From Prevotella sp. (lineage in GTDB: Bacteria > Bacteroidota > Bacteroidia > Bacteroidales > Bacteroidaceae), in contig JAILFH010000070.1 of the NCBI GenBank assembly GCA_024697645.1, positions 1 through 39,211 of the forward strand: a DNA stretch of 39,211 nt, given 5' to 3'. This document shows, piece by piece, positions 26,622-34,004 of this stretch. The notes beneath the pieces are model-generated. The model did no database searches. It saw only the letters and a program-made list of their open reading frames with translations, and was not told the origin of the DNA. Each line of letters opens with the position of its first letter. Within the stretch, counting starts at the first letter, position 1. Both the position numbers and the translations under genes were made by a program.

Positions 26622-26629
26622 CAAAATTA
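26622..26629 (-). promoter_or_regulatory. -7 box for aspS
   Basis: TAATTTTG on the minus strand matches TAnnTTTG; leader about 23 nt. Confidence 0.6.
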
Positions 26630-26747
26630 CAACATTTTCATGAAATTGCCATAGGTTAAACCCACTTTTTAAGGCAAAATATTCATTTTAATCGTTATTA
26701 TGTCTTAAAAAAACTACTAATTCTGACTTGTTTTTAAACTAAAGCAT

Positions 26748-26755
26748 TAACTTTG
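26748..26755 (+). promoter_or_regulatory. -7 box, with -33 TTG, for the DUF1573 gene
   Basis: TAACTTTG matches TAnnTTTG. A TTG at 26728-26730 lies 17 nt upstream, matching the expected -33 element spacing; this is one of the clearest promoters in the window. Confidence 0.7.
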
Positions 26756-26793
26756 CATCTAAATTACAAAATACAACAAAAAAATAAGAAGAT

Positions 26794-27186
26794 ATGAAAA
26801 AAATGTTGTTTATGGCCGTTCTGCTCGTAGCATGCGTCAGTTTCGCATCTGCTCAGGAAAAACAGGCCCAGATCAAGTTCGAAAAAGTAACTCACAATTT
26901 TGGAGAGTTCTCAGAAAGCAGTCCCGTTCAGGAATGCATCTTTACCTTCACCAATCAGGGTGAAGCACCCCTGGTCATCAATCAGGCTGTAGCATCTTGC
27001 GGTTGCACCGTTCCCAACTACACGAAGGAACCCATCATGCCGGGTAAGAGCGGCTCTATCAAGGTGACTTATAATGGCAAGGGCAAGTTCCCCGGTCACT
27101 TCAAGAAGAGCATCACTGTTCGCACCAACGGAAAACCCGAGATGACACGTCTCTACATCGAGGGCACGATGAAGGCTGCTGAATAA
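26794..27186 (+). CDS. DUF1573 domain protein, exported
   Basis: A 130-residue secreted protein with a signal peptide (about 1-20, ending SFASAQ). It has a single DUF1573 immunoglobulin-like domain: FEKVTHNFGEFSESSPVQ, then FTFTNQGEAPLVI and SCGCTVPNYTKEPIMPG, and finally GKFPGHFKKSITVRTNG. The SCGCT motif is the domain's hallmark. The family is abundant in Bacteroidetes envelopes and its biochemical role is unclear. It has its own promoter and a strong terminator. Confidence 0.93.
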   Translation: MKKMLFMAVLLVACVSFASAQEKQAQIKFEKVTHNFGEFSESSPVQECIFTFTNQGEAPLVINQAVASCGCTVPNYTKEPIMPGKSGSIKVTYNGKGKFPGHFKKSITVRTNGKPEMTRLYIEGTMKAAE

Positions 27187-27241
27187 AAACAAGAAACTGA
27201 GGGCACAGAAAACATTGCCCAGTCTAACAAAATCAAAACAG

Positions 27242-27268
27242 AAAAGACCTCTCAATCGGAGGTCTTTT
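27242..27268. terminator. Bidirectional terminator between DUF1573 and ROK genes
   Basis: AAAAGACCTC and GAGGTCTTTT form a perfect 10-bp stem with a 7-nt loop. A/T tracts on both sides let it serve the two convergent genes. Confidence 0.9.
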
Positions 27269-27295
27269 CTTGTTATATGTATTTAAGAAGTTCTT

Positions 27296-28288
27296 TTAAA
27301 GAGGAGAATCTTCAAGTTCCCAACCTACTGCACTTGCACCCAGCACTGCAGCACTCGAACCTTCCAGACCGCTCACCAGGAACTTAGCCTTGCCCTTGAA
27401 AATCTTCAGGACGTTAGCGTCGTAGGCCTCCTGAATAGGCTTCATAATCAAATCGCCAGCCTTGGTCATACCTCCGAAGAAGATGAAAGCCTCAGGCGAA
27501 GAGAAGGCTGCAAAGTCAGCGCAAGCCTCACCCAGCATATGACCTGTGAACTCATAGATCTCGTTGGCCAGTTTGTCGCCCTTGCCAGCAGCGATACTTA
27601 CATCGAGCGAAGTAATCTTTTCGGGATCAAGTTCGCGCAGAAGTGAAGGCTGTTCAGTGGTAGAGAGCAGTTCGCGAGCCGTGCGAGCAACACCCGTTGC
27701 CGAGCAATAAGTCTCCAGACAACCCTTACGGCCGCAGCCACAAGGACGTCCGTTTTCGCGTCTTACAATCACGTGTCCGAGTTCACCAGCAAAGCCGTCG
27801 CAACCATAGACCACCTGTCCGTTGATTACGATACCTGAACCTACACCCGTGCCCAGCGTAATGACGATGAAGTTCTTCATGTTGCGGGCAACACCATAGA
27901 TCATCTCACCGATGGCTGCAGCGTTAGCGTCGTTGGTCAGAGCAACGGGAATGCCCAGACGCTCCTTGAACATGTCAGCCAGAGGCACAATGCCCGAATG
28001 ACCCCACGAGAGGTTCGGAGCGAACTCAATCGTTCCCTTGTAGTAGTTTCCGTTGGGAGCGCCAATACCCATAGCCTTGATGGTCTCAATGCCTCCAACC
28101 TGATCGATAACTGGCTCAAGCGCTGTCACGCATGCGTCTACATAATCCTCTACTGTGTCATAGCCCTGAGTCTTGATGGCAGTTGTTGCCTTAATTTCAC
28201 CACGGCTGTCGACAATACCAAACACAGAGTTTGTACCGCCCAGATCCAAACCGATTACATACGGTTTCAAAGTTTGTTGTGTATCCAT
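27296..28288 (-). CDS. ROK family sugar kinase (glucokinase-like)
   Basis: Predicted cytoplasmic kinase phosphorylating glucose or a related hexose at C6. In 330 residues the ASKHA fold is visible: phosphate-1 loop GLDLGGTNSVFGIVD (13-27), sugar site NDANAAAIGE, phosphate-2 loop ITLGTGVGSGIVINGQ, and the ROK signature with ELGHV and the zinc cluster CGCGRKGCLE. The adenosine-site region FIFFGGMTKAG is also present. There is no N-terminal winged helix, so it is a kinase and not a ROK repressor. It is divergent from the lysE operon. Confidence 0.92.
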   Translation of the reverse strand: MDTQQTLKPYVIGLDLGGTNSVFGIVDSRGEIKATTAIKTQGYDTVEDYVDACVTALEPVIDQVGGIETIKAMGIGAPNGNYYKGTIEFAPNLSWGHSGIVPLADMFKERLGIPVALTNDANAAAIGEMIYGVARNMKNFIVITLGTGVGSGIVINGQVVYGCDGFAGELGHVIVRRENGRPCGCGRKGCLETYCSATGVARTARELLSTTEQPSLLRELDPEKITSLDVSIAAGKGDKLANEIYEFTGHMLGEACADFAAFSSPEAFIFFGGMTKAGDLIMKPIQEAYDANVLKIFKGKAKFLVSGLEGSSAAVLGASAVGWELEDSPL

Positions 28289-28325
28289 ACTTGGGTTTTT
28301 AAGTTATTTGTTATTGGATATGGTG

Positions 28326-28333
28326 CAAAGGTA
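28326..28333 (-). promoter_or_regulatory. -7 box for the ROK kinase gene
   Basis: TACCTTTG on the minus strand matches TAnnTTTG, back-to-back with an identical box on the other strand at 28367-28374; leader about 32 nt. Confidence 0.65.
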
Positions 28334-28366
28334 CGAAAAAGTTTTGATAGTTCCAAACTTTTTTTG

Positions 28367-28374
28367 TACCTTTG
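28367..28374 (+). promoter_or_regulatory. -7 box for the lysE operon; fixes its start
   Basis: TACCTTTG matches TAnnTTTG and ends 8 nt before the ATG at 28383. This supports that start and a leader of 0-5 nt. Confidence 0.65.
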
Positions 28375-28382
28375 CAGTCGTT

Positions 28383-29048
28383 ATGCCATTCCATATACCC
28401 ATAAATATCCTTGACTTCATATTCAAGGGAATGCTCATCGGTATGATTGCTTCTGCTCCGATGGGACCTGTTGGCGTGCTGTGTGTTCAGCGCACGCTGA
28501 AGAAAGGTCGTTGGTATGGATTTGTGACAGGTGTCGGAGCCGCCGCCAGCGATATCATCTACGCTGGTATCACTGGTTTCGGTATGGCCTTCGTCATGGA
28601 CTTTGTCAATAACCAGCAGACACGTTTCTATCTACAGATCATTGGCTCATTCATGTTGATGGCATTCGGCTGGTATACCTATCGCACTGATCCTACTAAG
28701 AACATGCATCAGTCGAGTTCCGACAAGGGAACGCTCACCTACAATGCTATTACGGCCTTCCTTGTCACCCTGTCGAACCCGCTCATCGTATTCCTCTTCA
28801 TGGCACTCTACGCCCAGTTCGCATTTGTGCTCCCCAATCATCCGTTTGAGATGCTTGTCGGATTTGCGAGCATCGTGGGAGGAGCACTTCTGTGGTGGTG
28901 GGGACTCACGTGGCTTGTTGACAAGATTCGTTCGAAATTCGACGAACAAGGCATTAAAATCATCAATCAGATTATTGGCGTAGCGGTGATGATAGGCAGC
29001 ATCATTATGTTGCTGGGCACTGTGACAAATCTCTTTAGATTGTTTTAA
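28383..29048 (+). CDS. LysE family translocator
   Basis: A 221-residue inner-membrane exporter. The LysE/RhtB hallmark is seen near the N-terminus (KGMLIGMIASAPMGPVGVLCVQRTLKKGRWYGFVTG in outline), followed by about six TM segments and the conserved FLVTLSNPLIVFLFMALYA. Relatives export amino acids; the substrate is unknown. The open frame extends 70 codons upstream, but that part overlaps the ROK gene and lies before the promoter, so the ATG at 28383 is used. It leads an operon with DUF4924 (2 bp downstream), rfbD and prfC. Confidence 0.88.
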   Translation: MPFHIPINILDFIFKGMLIGMIASAPMGPVGVLCVQRTLKKGRWYGFVTGVGAAASDIIYAGITGFGMAFVMDFVNNQQTRFYLQIIGSFMLMAFGWYTYRTDPTKNMHQSSSDKGTLTYNAITAFLVTLSNPLIVFLFMALYAQFAFVLPNHPFEMLVGFASIVGGALLWWWGLTWLVDKIRSKFDEQGIKIINQIIGVAVMIGSIIMLLGTVTNLFRLF

Positions 29049-29050
29049 TC

Positions 29051-29593
29051 ATGTTTATTGCACAAGAACTTCGTAAAAAAAGTATTGCCGAATATCTGCT
29101 CTACATGTGGCAGGTTGAGGACATCATTCGTGCCTACGACTGCTCACTGTCGCGTCTGCGCCACGAGTACATCTCCCGCTTCGACTACGACGACGAGCAA
29201 CTGGAGGATATGACCGACTGGTACGGCAATCTCGTCACGATGATGAATCAGGAAGGCAAGCGCGAGAGCGGCCATCTGCAAATCAATCAGGTTGTTCTCC
29301 AGCAGATGTCGGAACTGCACGCGCAACTTCTCAACAGCACCAAGTTCCCCTTCTACACCTCACAATATTATAAGGTGTTGCCTTTCATCGTCGAACTCCG
29401 CAATCGCGGCGACAAGGAGAAGGGCGAGATCGAGACTTGTCTCGATGCACTCTATGGCACCATGATGCTGCGACTGCAGAAGAAGGAGATCACTCCCAAC
29501 ACCGCTCATGCCATTAAGGAGATCACCACGCTGTTGGGTATGCTCAGCGACTACTATGAGAAAGACCGCACCGAAGGTCTGGAGTTTGAGTAA
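29051..29593 (+). CDS. DUF4924 family protein
   Basis: A 180-residue, mostly helical cytoplasmic protein: it opens MFIAQELRKKSIAEYLLYM, then WQVEDIIRAYDCSL. It ends with a helical region (KKEITPNTAHAIKEITTLLG). This matches DUF4924, a Bacteroidetes family of unknown function. It lies 2 bp after lysE and 31 bp before rfbD, so it is co-transcribed. No catalytic motif was found. Confidence 0.85.
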   Translation: MFIAQELRKKSIAEYLLYMWQVEDIIRAYDCSLSRLRHEYISRFDYDDEQLEDMTDWYGNLVTMMNQEGKRESGHLQINQVVLQQMSELHAQLLNSTKFPFYTSQYYKVLPFIVELRNRGDKEKGEIETCLDALYGTMMLRLQKKEITPNTAHAIKEITTLLGMLSDYYEKDRTEGLEFE

Positions 29594-29624
29594 AGAGACT
29601 TATCGTAAATAATCATTCACGACA

Positions 29625-30473
29625 ATGAATATATTGATTACTGGTTGCAATGGTCAGTTGGGCAACGAGATGCAACTGTTGGAGAAGGCCGACAGCACCA
29701 ACACCTATTTTAATACTGACGTAGCCGAACTCGACATCACTGATGTGGGAGCCATCTACGAATTTGTCGAAGAACATCAGATTGACGGCATTGTGAACTG
29801 TGCCGCCTATACTGCCGTCGACAAGGCTGAGTCCAACGAGGAACTCTGCCAACTGCTGAATGCGGAGGCTCCTGCCTATCTGGCTTCGGCCATTGAGCGC
29901 AGAGGCGGCTGGATGATTCAGATTTCCACCGACTACGTGTTCGACGGAACCAACCACACGCCCTATCGCGAAGACGAGGACACTTGTCCGAACAGCGTCT
30001 ATGGCCGCACGAAACTCGTTGGTGAGTTCAATGTGCTGAAACTCTGCCGTCGCTCAGTGGTCATCCGTACCGCTTGGCTCTACTCCACTTTCGGAGCCAA
30101 CTTCGTGAAAACGATGATCCGATTGGGACAGGAACGTGAGGAACTGGGCGTCATCTTCGACCAGATTGGCACTCCGACCTACGCGCGCGACCTTGCCCGA
30201 GCCATTATGACCGTCATCTCGAAAGGCATTGAACCGGGCATCTACCACTTCACCAACGAAGGCGTTACGTCGTGGTACGATTTCACGTTGGCGATTCATC
30301 GCCTCGCTGGAATCCAGACTTGCAAAGTCCGTCCCCTTCACACCAGCGAATATCCAACGGCAGCAAAGCGTCCTGCCTATTCGGTGCTCGACAAGTCGAA
30401 GATCAAGCAGACCTACGGCATCGAGATTCCTCACTGGGAAACATCACTTAAAGAATGTATTGAACAATTATGA
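29625..30473 (+). CDS. rfbD: dTDP-4-dehydrorhamnose reductase
   Basis: Last step of dTDP-L-rhamnose synthesis, reducing the 4-keto group with NAD(P)H. The 282 residues have an extended-SDR fold with nucleotide motif [11 protein letters not shown] (5-15), [12 protein letters not shown], and catalytic YxxxK ([11 protein letters not shown]). Substrate-domain segments include [12 protein letters not shown] and [14 protein letters not shown]. rfbA, B and C are not in the window, so it is an isolated copy in an operon otherwise unrelated to sugar synthesis. It overlaps prfC by 4 bp (ATGA). Confidence 0.93.
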   Translation: MNILITGCNGQLGNEMQLLEKADSTNTYFNTDVAELDITDVGAIYEFVEEHQIDGIVNCAAYTAVDKAESNEELCQLLNAEAPAYLASAIERRGGWMIQISTDYVFDGTNHTPYREDEDTCPNSVYGRTKLVGEFNVLKLCRRSVVIRTAWLYSTFGANFVKTMIRLGQEREELGVIFDQIGTPTYARDLARAIMTVISKGIEPGIYHFTNEGVTSWYDFTLAIHRLAGIQTCKVRPLHTSEYPTAAKRPAYSVLDKSKIKQTYGIEIPHWETSLKECIEQL

Positions 30474-32059
30474 ATCAAGAAATAGAACGCAGACGAACCT
30501 TCGCGATCATCTCGCATCCTGATGCCGGTAAGACCACACTGACTGAGAAATTCCTTCTCTTCGGCGGTCAGATTCAGGTGGCAGGTGCGGTGAAGAGCAA
30601 CAAGATCAAGAAGACAGCCACTTCCGACTGGATGGACATTGAGAAGCAACGTGGTATCTCGGTGTCGACATCGGTTATGGAGTTCGACTATACTCCCGAA
30701 GGCTCCAGCATCGAATACAAGGTGAACATCCTCGACACTCCTGGTCACCAGGACTTCGCTGAGGACACCTATCGCACGCTGACGGCTGTCGACTCGGCCA
30801 TCATCGTGGTCGACGGAGCCAAGGGTGTTGAGACCCAGACTCGCAAGTTGATGGAGGTTTGCCGCATGAGGCAGACTCCTGTCATCATCTTCATCAACAA
30901 GATGGACCGTGAGGGTCGTGATCCGTTCGATTTGCTCGACGAACTCGAACAGGAACTGAAGATCAAGGTTCGCCCACTGAGTTGGCCCATCAATCAGGGC
31001 GCGAAGTTCAAGGGGGTCTACAATATCTACGAGAAGAAACTCGACCTCTTCACGCCTGACAAGCAGCGCGTGACGGAGAAGGTGGAAGTCGACGTCGACA
31101 GCCCTGAACTCGATGAGCGTGTCGGCGAAAAGGATGCCGAGCAACTGCGCGAGGATCTGGAACTGGTCGATGGTGTCTATCCTGAGTTTGAGGTGGAGAC
31201 CTATCGCTCAGCAGAGGTTGCACCCGTGTTCTTCGGTTCGGCGCTGAACAACTTCGGTGTTCAGGAACTGCTGAATTGCTTTGTGGAGATAGCCCCGAGT
31301 CCTCGTCCGACAAAGGCTGAGGAGCGTATGGTGGAACCCGACGAGGCAAAGTTCACGGGATTCATCTTCAAGATCACAGCCAATATCGACCCGAACCACC
31401 GTTCGTGCATCGCATTCTGCAAGGTCTGCAGCGGAAAATTCCAGCGCAATCAGCCCTATCTTCACATTCGTCAGGGGAAGACACTGCGTTTCTCCTCCCC
31501 CACCCAGTTCATGGCTCAGCGCAAATCGACCATCGACGAAGCGTGGGCTGGCGACATCGTGGGCTTGCCTGATACTGGTGGAACCTTCAAGATTGGCGAC
31601 ACGCTGACTGAGGGCGAAAATCTCCACTTCCGCGGTCTGCCTTCATTCTCACCTGAAATGTTCAAGTACATCGAGAACGACGACCCGATGAAGTCGAAGC
31701 AACTCGAGAAGGGCATCAACCAACTCATGGACGAAGGTGTGGCTCAGTTGTTTGTCAATCAGTTCAACAATCGCAAGATCATCGGTACTGTCGGCCAACT
31801 GCAGTTTGAGGTTATCCAGTATCGTTTGGAGAACGAATACAACGCCCGCTGCCGTTGGGAGCCGGTTCATCTGTATAAGGCTTGCTGGATTGAGGCCGAC
31901 GACGAGAAGGAACTCGAAGCCTTCAAGAAGCGCAAATACCAATATATGGCGAAGGACAAGGAAGGTCGCGACGTCTTCCTCGCTGATTCTGGCTACGTAC
32001 TCTCAATGGCCCAACAGGACTTTGAACACATCCGTTTCCACTTCACCAGCGAATTCTAA
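30470..32059 (+). CDS. prfC: Peptide chain release factor 3
   Basis: RF3 is a translational GTPase that recycles RF1/RF2 from the ribosome. The 529 residues include the G domain motifs [19 protein letters not shown] (P-loop, 15-33), [16 protein letters not shown] (G3), and [10 protein letters not shown] (G4, NKMD). Domains II-III follow with the RF3-specific C-terminus ([20 protein letters not shown]). Length and motifs fit RF3, not EF-G. It is the last gene of the lysE operon; the 3' side is a repeat-rich non-coding region. Confidence 0.96.
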   Translation: MNQEIERRRTFAIISHPDAGKTTLTEKFLLFGGQIQVAGAVKSNKIKKTATSDWMDIEKQRGISVSTSVMEFDYTPEGSSIEYKVNILDTPGHQDFAEDTYRTLTAVDSAIIVVDGAKGVETQTRKLMEVCRMRQTPVIIFINKMDREGRDPFDLLDELEQELKIKVRPLSWPINQGAKFKGVYNIYEKKLDLFTPDKQRVTEKVEVDVDSPELDERVGEKDAEQLREDLELVDGVYPEFEVETYRSAEVAPVFFGSALNNFGVQELLNCFVEIAPSPRPTKAEERMVEPDEAKFTGFIFKITANIDPNHRSCIAFCKVCSGKFQRNQPYLHIRQGKTLRFSSPTQFMAQRKSTIDEAWAGDIVGLPDTGGTFKIGDTLTEGENLHFRGLPSFSPEMFKYIENDDPMKSKQLEKGINQLMDEGVAQLFVNQFNNRKIIGTVGQLQFEVIQYRLENEYNARCRWEPVHLYKACWIEADDEKELEAFKKRKYQYMAKDKEGRDVFLADSGYVLSMAQQDFEHIRFHFTSEF

Positions 32060-32105
32060 GCGAAAGGATTGAATTTGATTTCAAATCAAGAATTTAAGAT
32101 TTGAG

Positions 32106-32256
32106 CGTTCCCCGTTAATCGGGGCCAAGACAAGGCGACGATTGAGTATCGTCGGTGAAGTCTTGGGGTGCAGCCTTCGGGTCGTGCAAGACTGGCGAAG
32201 CCTAAGTCGATGCAAGAACCGCTAAAGGCAAAGGGCGTAAGCCCAAGGGGACGAAT
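32106..32256. repeat. Structured repeat element, copy A
   Basis: Paired arms: CCAAGAC 32125-32131 with GTCTTGG 32160-32166; CGACGAT 32136-32142 with ATCGTCG 32148-32154; GCCTT 32173-32177 with AAGGC 32225-32229; TGC 32185-32187 with GCA 32212-32214; GACT 32190-32193 with AGTC 32205-32208; GGC-GAA-GCC inside. The CGTTCCCC / GGGGACG ends can form an outer stem. Copies B and C share the layout and the linker GGTGCnG, but most stems differ in sequence. Confidence 0.75.
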
Positions 32257-32387
32257 AAAACAACGGAACTTTTGGAGCAGCGAATGCCATCAAGTTTACT
32301 AGTTTGGCTGAGTCGCGACAAAGTCGGCGGAGCCAAATAAACGAAAATAATCGGAAAACACGGATATTTATATTGATTGGGCATTGG

Positions 32388-32436
32388 GATAGCCCTTTGG
32401 GCTAGAAATCCTTCAAAAGTCGCTTCGCGAGAAATA
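32388..32436 (+). repeat. 49-bp dispersed repeat, left copy
   Basis: Contains ATAGCCC-TTT-GGGCTA then GAAATCCTTCAAAA and CGCTTCGCG. An inverted copy lies at 38716-38766, where the hairpin loop differs but the stem is kept. Confidence 0.8.
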
Positions 32437-32450
32437 TACGGCGCTCTATA

Positions 32451-32623
32451 TCGCGCCTTATTGCAGTTGAAAGTGACTCCCTCTAATTTTCCATTTTCAA
32501 CTTTCCACTTTCCATTTGAAGTCGCGCCTTACTACAGTTGAAAGAGACTCCCTCTAATTTTCCATTTTCAACTTTCCACTTTCCATTTGAAGTCGCGCCT
32601 TATTACTGTTGAAAGTCGCACCC
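32451..32623 (+). repeat. 71-bp tandem repeat, 2.4 copies
   Basis: Units start at 32451, 32522 and 32593 with TCGCGCCTTA or a near match. The first two are almost identical; the third stops after about 31 bp. Each unit can pair GAAAGTG with CACTTTC. Length is not a multiple of three, and no gene spans it. Confidence 0.88.
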
Positions 32624-32630
32624 ACGTATT

Positions 32631-32721
32631 CCCCTCCTTCGGGGAAGGAGGGGTGGAGCGTAGCGAGGGGCGAAGCGCGAGGAGGGAGCGATGAGGGGAG
32701 CCTGCGACGGGGGAGGTAGCG
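32631..32721 (+). repeat. 91-bp GC-rich palindromic repeat, left copy
   Basis: Begins with a 10-bp stem hairpin (CCCCTCCTTC / GAAGGAGGGG), followed by a G-rich arm with GGGGCGAAGCGCGAGG and GCGACGGGGGAGGTAGCG. An inverted copy is at 38283-38373. It resembles REP-like intergenic elements. Confidence 0.85.
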
Positions 32722-32744
32722 GTGTAATCAAAAAGCGGGCTGAA

Positions 32745-32860
32745 GGTCTAGGCAAGGCAAAGATTGATAATCTTTGACGCCGCCTAAGTGGTGCAGTTCT
32801 CGGCTGCTGCAAGACTGGCGAAGCCCAAGTCGACGCAGAAGGCGCTAAGAACAAAGGGGG
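32745..32860. repeat. Structured repeat element, copy B
   Basis: Paired arms: TAGGC 32749-32753 with GCCTA 32782-32786; AAAGATT 32759-32765 with AATCTTT 32769-32775; GTTCT 32796-32800 with AGAAC 32848-32852; CTGC 32807-32810 with GCAG 32835-32838; GACT 32813-32816 with AGTC 32828-32831. It is very similar to copy C at 39085-39190 but has different, still paired, bases in two stems. Confidence 0.8.
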
Positions 32861-33087
32861 TAGAACTCGCTCACACCCCAGGGCATCGCCCTGGGTATTG
32901 TGTTTTATGCATCCAGAGTCGCCCTACAGGGGCAAAAGATTTATTATTTTTCCAGTAAAGAGGCATTCATAACTCTTAACTATCAAATATCAAATCTCAA
33001 CTATAATTAGTGCTTTTGCACTTTCAGCGCGACATTTTGTATTGGCATTTTAAAACCCAGGGCGTTGCCCTGGGCTATTTGCTTGCT

Positions 33088-33108
33088 GGGCTTTCAGCCC
33101 GCTTTTTT
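33088..33108 (+). terminator. Terminator-like hairpin in the repeat region
   Basis: GGGCT-TTC-AGCCC followed by GC and six T. It could stop plus-strand transcription coming from prfC, but it is 1 kb from that gene. Confidence 0.4.
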
Positions 33109-33206
33109 AATTACTCAAAACTGGCGCAACGCGCCAAATGTTTTCTTTTGTTTTCTTATGTTTTTAACTGTTTTCTAACGGCCGCCAACGGCGGAACATG
33201 TCCTCG

Positions 33207-33317
33207 TATCTGTAATCTGTGAATTGTGAATTGTGATCTGTAATCTGTGATTTGTGAATTGTGAATTGTGATTTGTAATTTGTAATTTGTGAATTGTGAT
33301 CTGCTATTTGTCATTTG
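33207..33317. repeat. 7-bp tandem repeat tract reaching into upxY
   Basis: About 14-15 imperfect copies of a heptamer of the type GAATTGT / AATCTGT. The tract runs into the last codons of upxY, so the upxY stop (TAG, 33306-33304) is made from repeat sequence. Confidence 0.85.
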
Positions 33318-33864
33318 TTTCCATCGGCACACAGCACCAGCGGGAGACTTTGAGCATAACGCCGAGCCCGGGGACTTCCTTCAGCAGATAGTACTTCTTG
33401 TTCGAGCGGACGAGTTTTCCCGTAAGTCCCTTCAGAGGTCCATGCTTCACCATCACTGGAGTACCCGCCTTGAGTTTCGCCTCCTGATTGCTCACGTACT
33501 TCCGAAGTTCGATCTCCGGATTGCACATCATCATGAACTCCCTCATCTCGCGCGCAGGAATCTCGCAGTACTCACGGTTCTCGCGGCTCTTCGTCACCAC
33601 ACTCATCTTGAACTGCGACTCTGCCACCATCTTCCGAAGTTCCTCCTCAGTGGTCTTCTTCACGAAAACAAGATTCGACACCACGGGACGAAGCACATGC
33701 TTCACCTTCCCCTGAATCTCCACATCGACATAGTGCATGGGCACGAAATGCTCCATGCTCAAGTCCTCCAGCCACTGGCTCACTGCCTTATGTCGGGCGG
33801 AATAGAGCCTGATGGCGTACCAAGGGGTCTGGTCTTCTTGTACTTCTTGCACTTGTTCGTCCAT
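33304..33864 (-). CDS. UpxY-family NusG-like antiterminator
   Basis: A 186-residue NusG paralogue. UpxY proteins in Bacteroides bind RNA polymerase early in capsule operons and prevent premature termination. The N-terminal NGN domain reads PWYAIRLYSARHKAVSQWLE then HFVPMHYVDVE and PVVSNLVFVKKTTEE; the C-terminal KOW-type domain contains GTPVMVKHGPLKGLTGKLVR. Normally such genes lead a polysaccharide operon, but here only repeats lie downstream (towards 32060), and the upstream neighbour is arcA. It may therefore be an orphan or act elsewhere. The 3' end overlaps a 7-bp repeat tract. Promoter match at 33897-33904. Confidence 0.88.
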   Translation of the reverse strand: MDEQVQEVQEDQTPWYAIRLYSARHKAVSQWLEDLSMEHFVPMHYVDVEIQGKVKHVLRPVVSNLVFVKKTTEEELRKMVAESQFKMSVVTKSRENREYCEIPAREMREFMMMCNPEIELRKYVSNQEAKLKAGTPVMVKHGPLKGLTGKLVRSNKKYYLLKEVPGLGVMLKVSRWCCVPMETNDK

Positions 33865-33896
33865 GTGGTCCGTTTTTTATTCTCGTTCTGAAGGCG

Positions 33897-33904
33897 CAAA
33901 GATA
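33897..33904 (-). promoter_or_regulatory. -7 box for upxY
   Basis: TATCTTTG on the minus strand matches TAnnTTTG; leader about 27 nt. It suggests upxY is transcribed separately from arcA. Confidence 0.6.
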
Positions 33905-34004
33905 CAAAAAAGAATCAAGATGCACAATCTGTAGGCAAAGAATTTGTTTCGAAACCCGAATTTTCTCCTCCGACCTACAGATTATATCCTCACCTTCTCC
34001 GCCA

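Larger units (their letters stand above)
32060..33303. other. Non-coding repeat-dense region between prfC and upxY
   Basis: 1.24 kb without a supportable gene. In order it holds: structured element copy A (32106-32256), a 49-bp repeat (32388-32436), a 71-bp tandem repeat (32451-32623), a 91-bp GC-rich palindromic repeat (32631-32721), structured element copy B (32745-32860), small palindromes such as CCCAGGGC/GCCCTGGG (32878-32895, 33057-33075), a terminator-like hairpin (33088-33108), and a 7-bp repeat tract (about 33207-33317). Short open frames here (for example at 33010) are translations of repeats. Confidence 0.8.

Noticed and set aside
32101..32260. Group II intron, retron or transposase end for structured copy A
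   Set aside because: No reverse transcriptase or transposase frame is nearby, and I could not find intron domain V-like sequence; the element is kept as an unclassified structured repeat.
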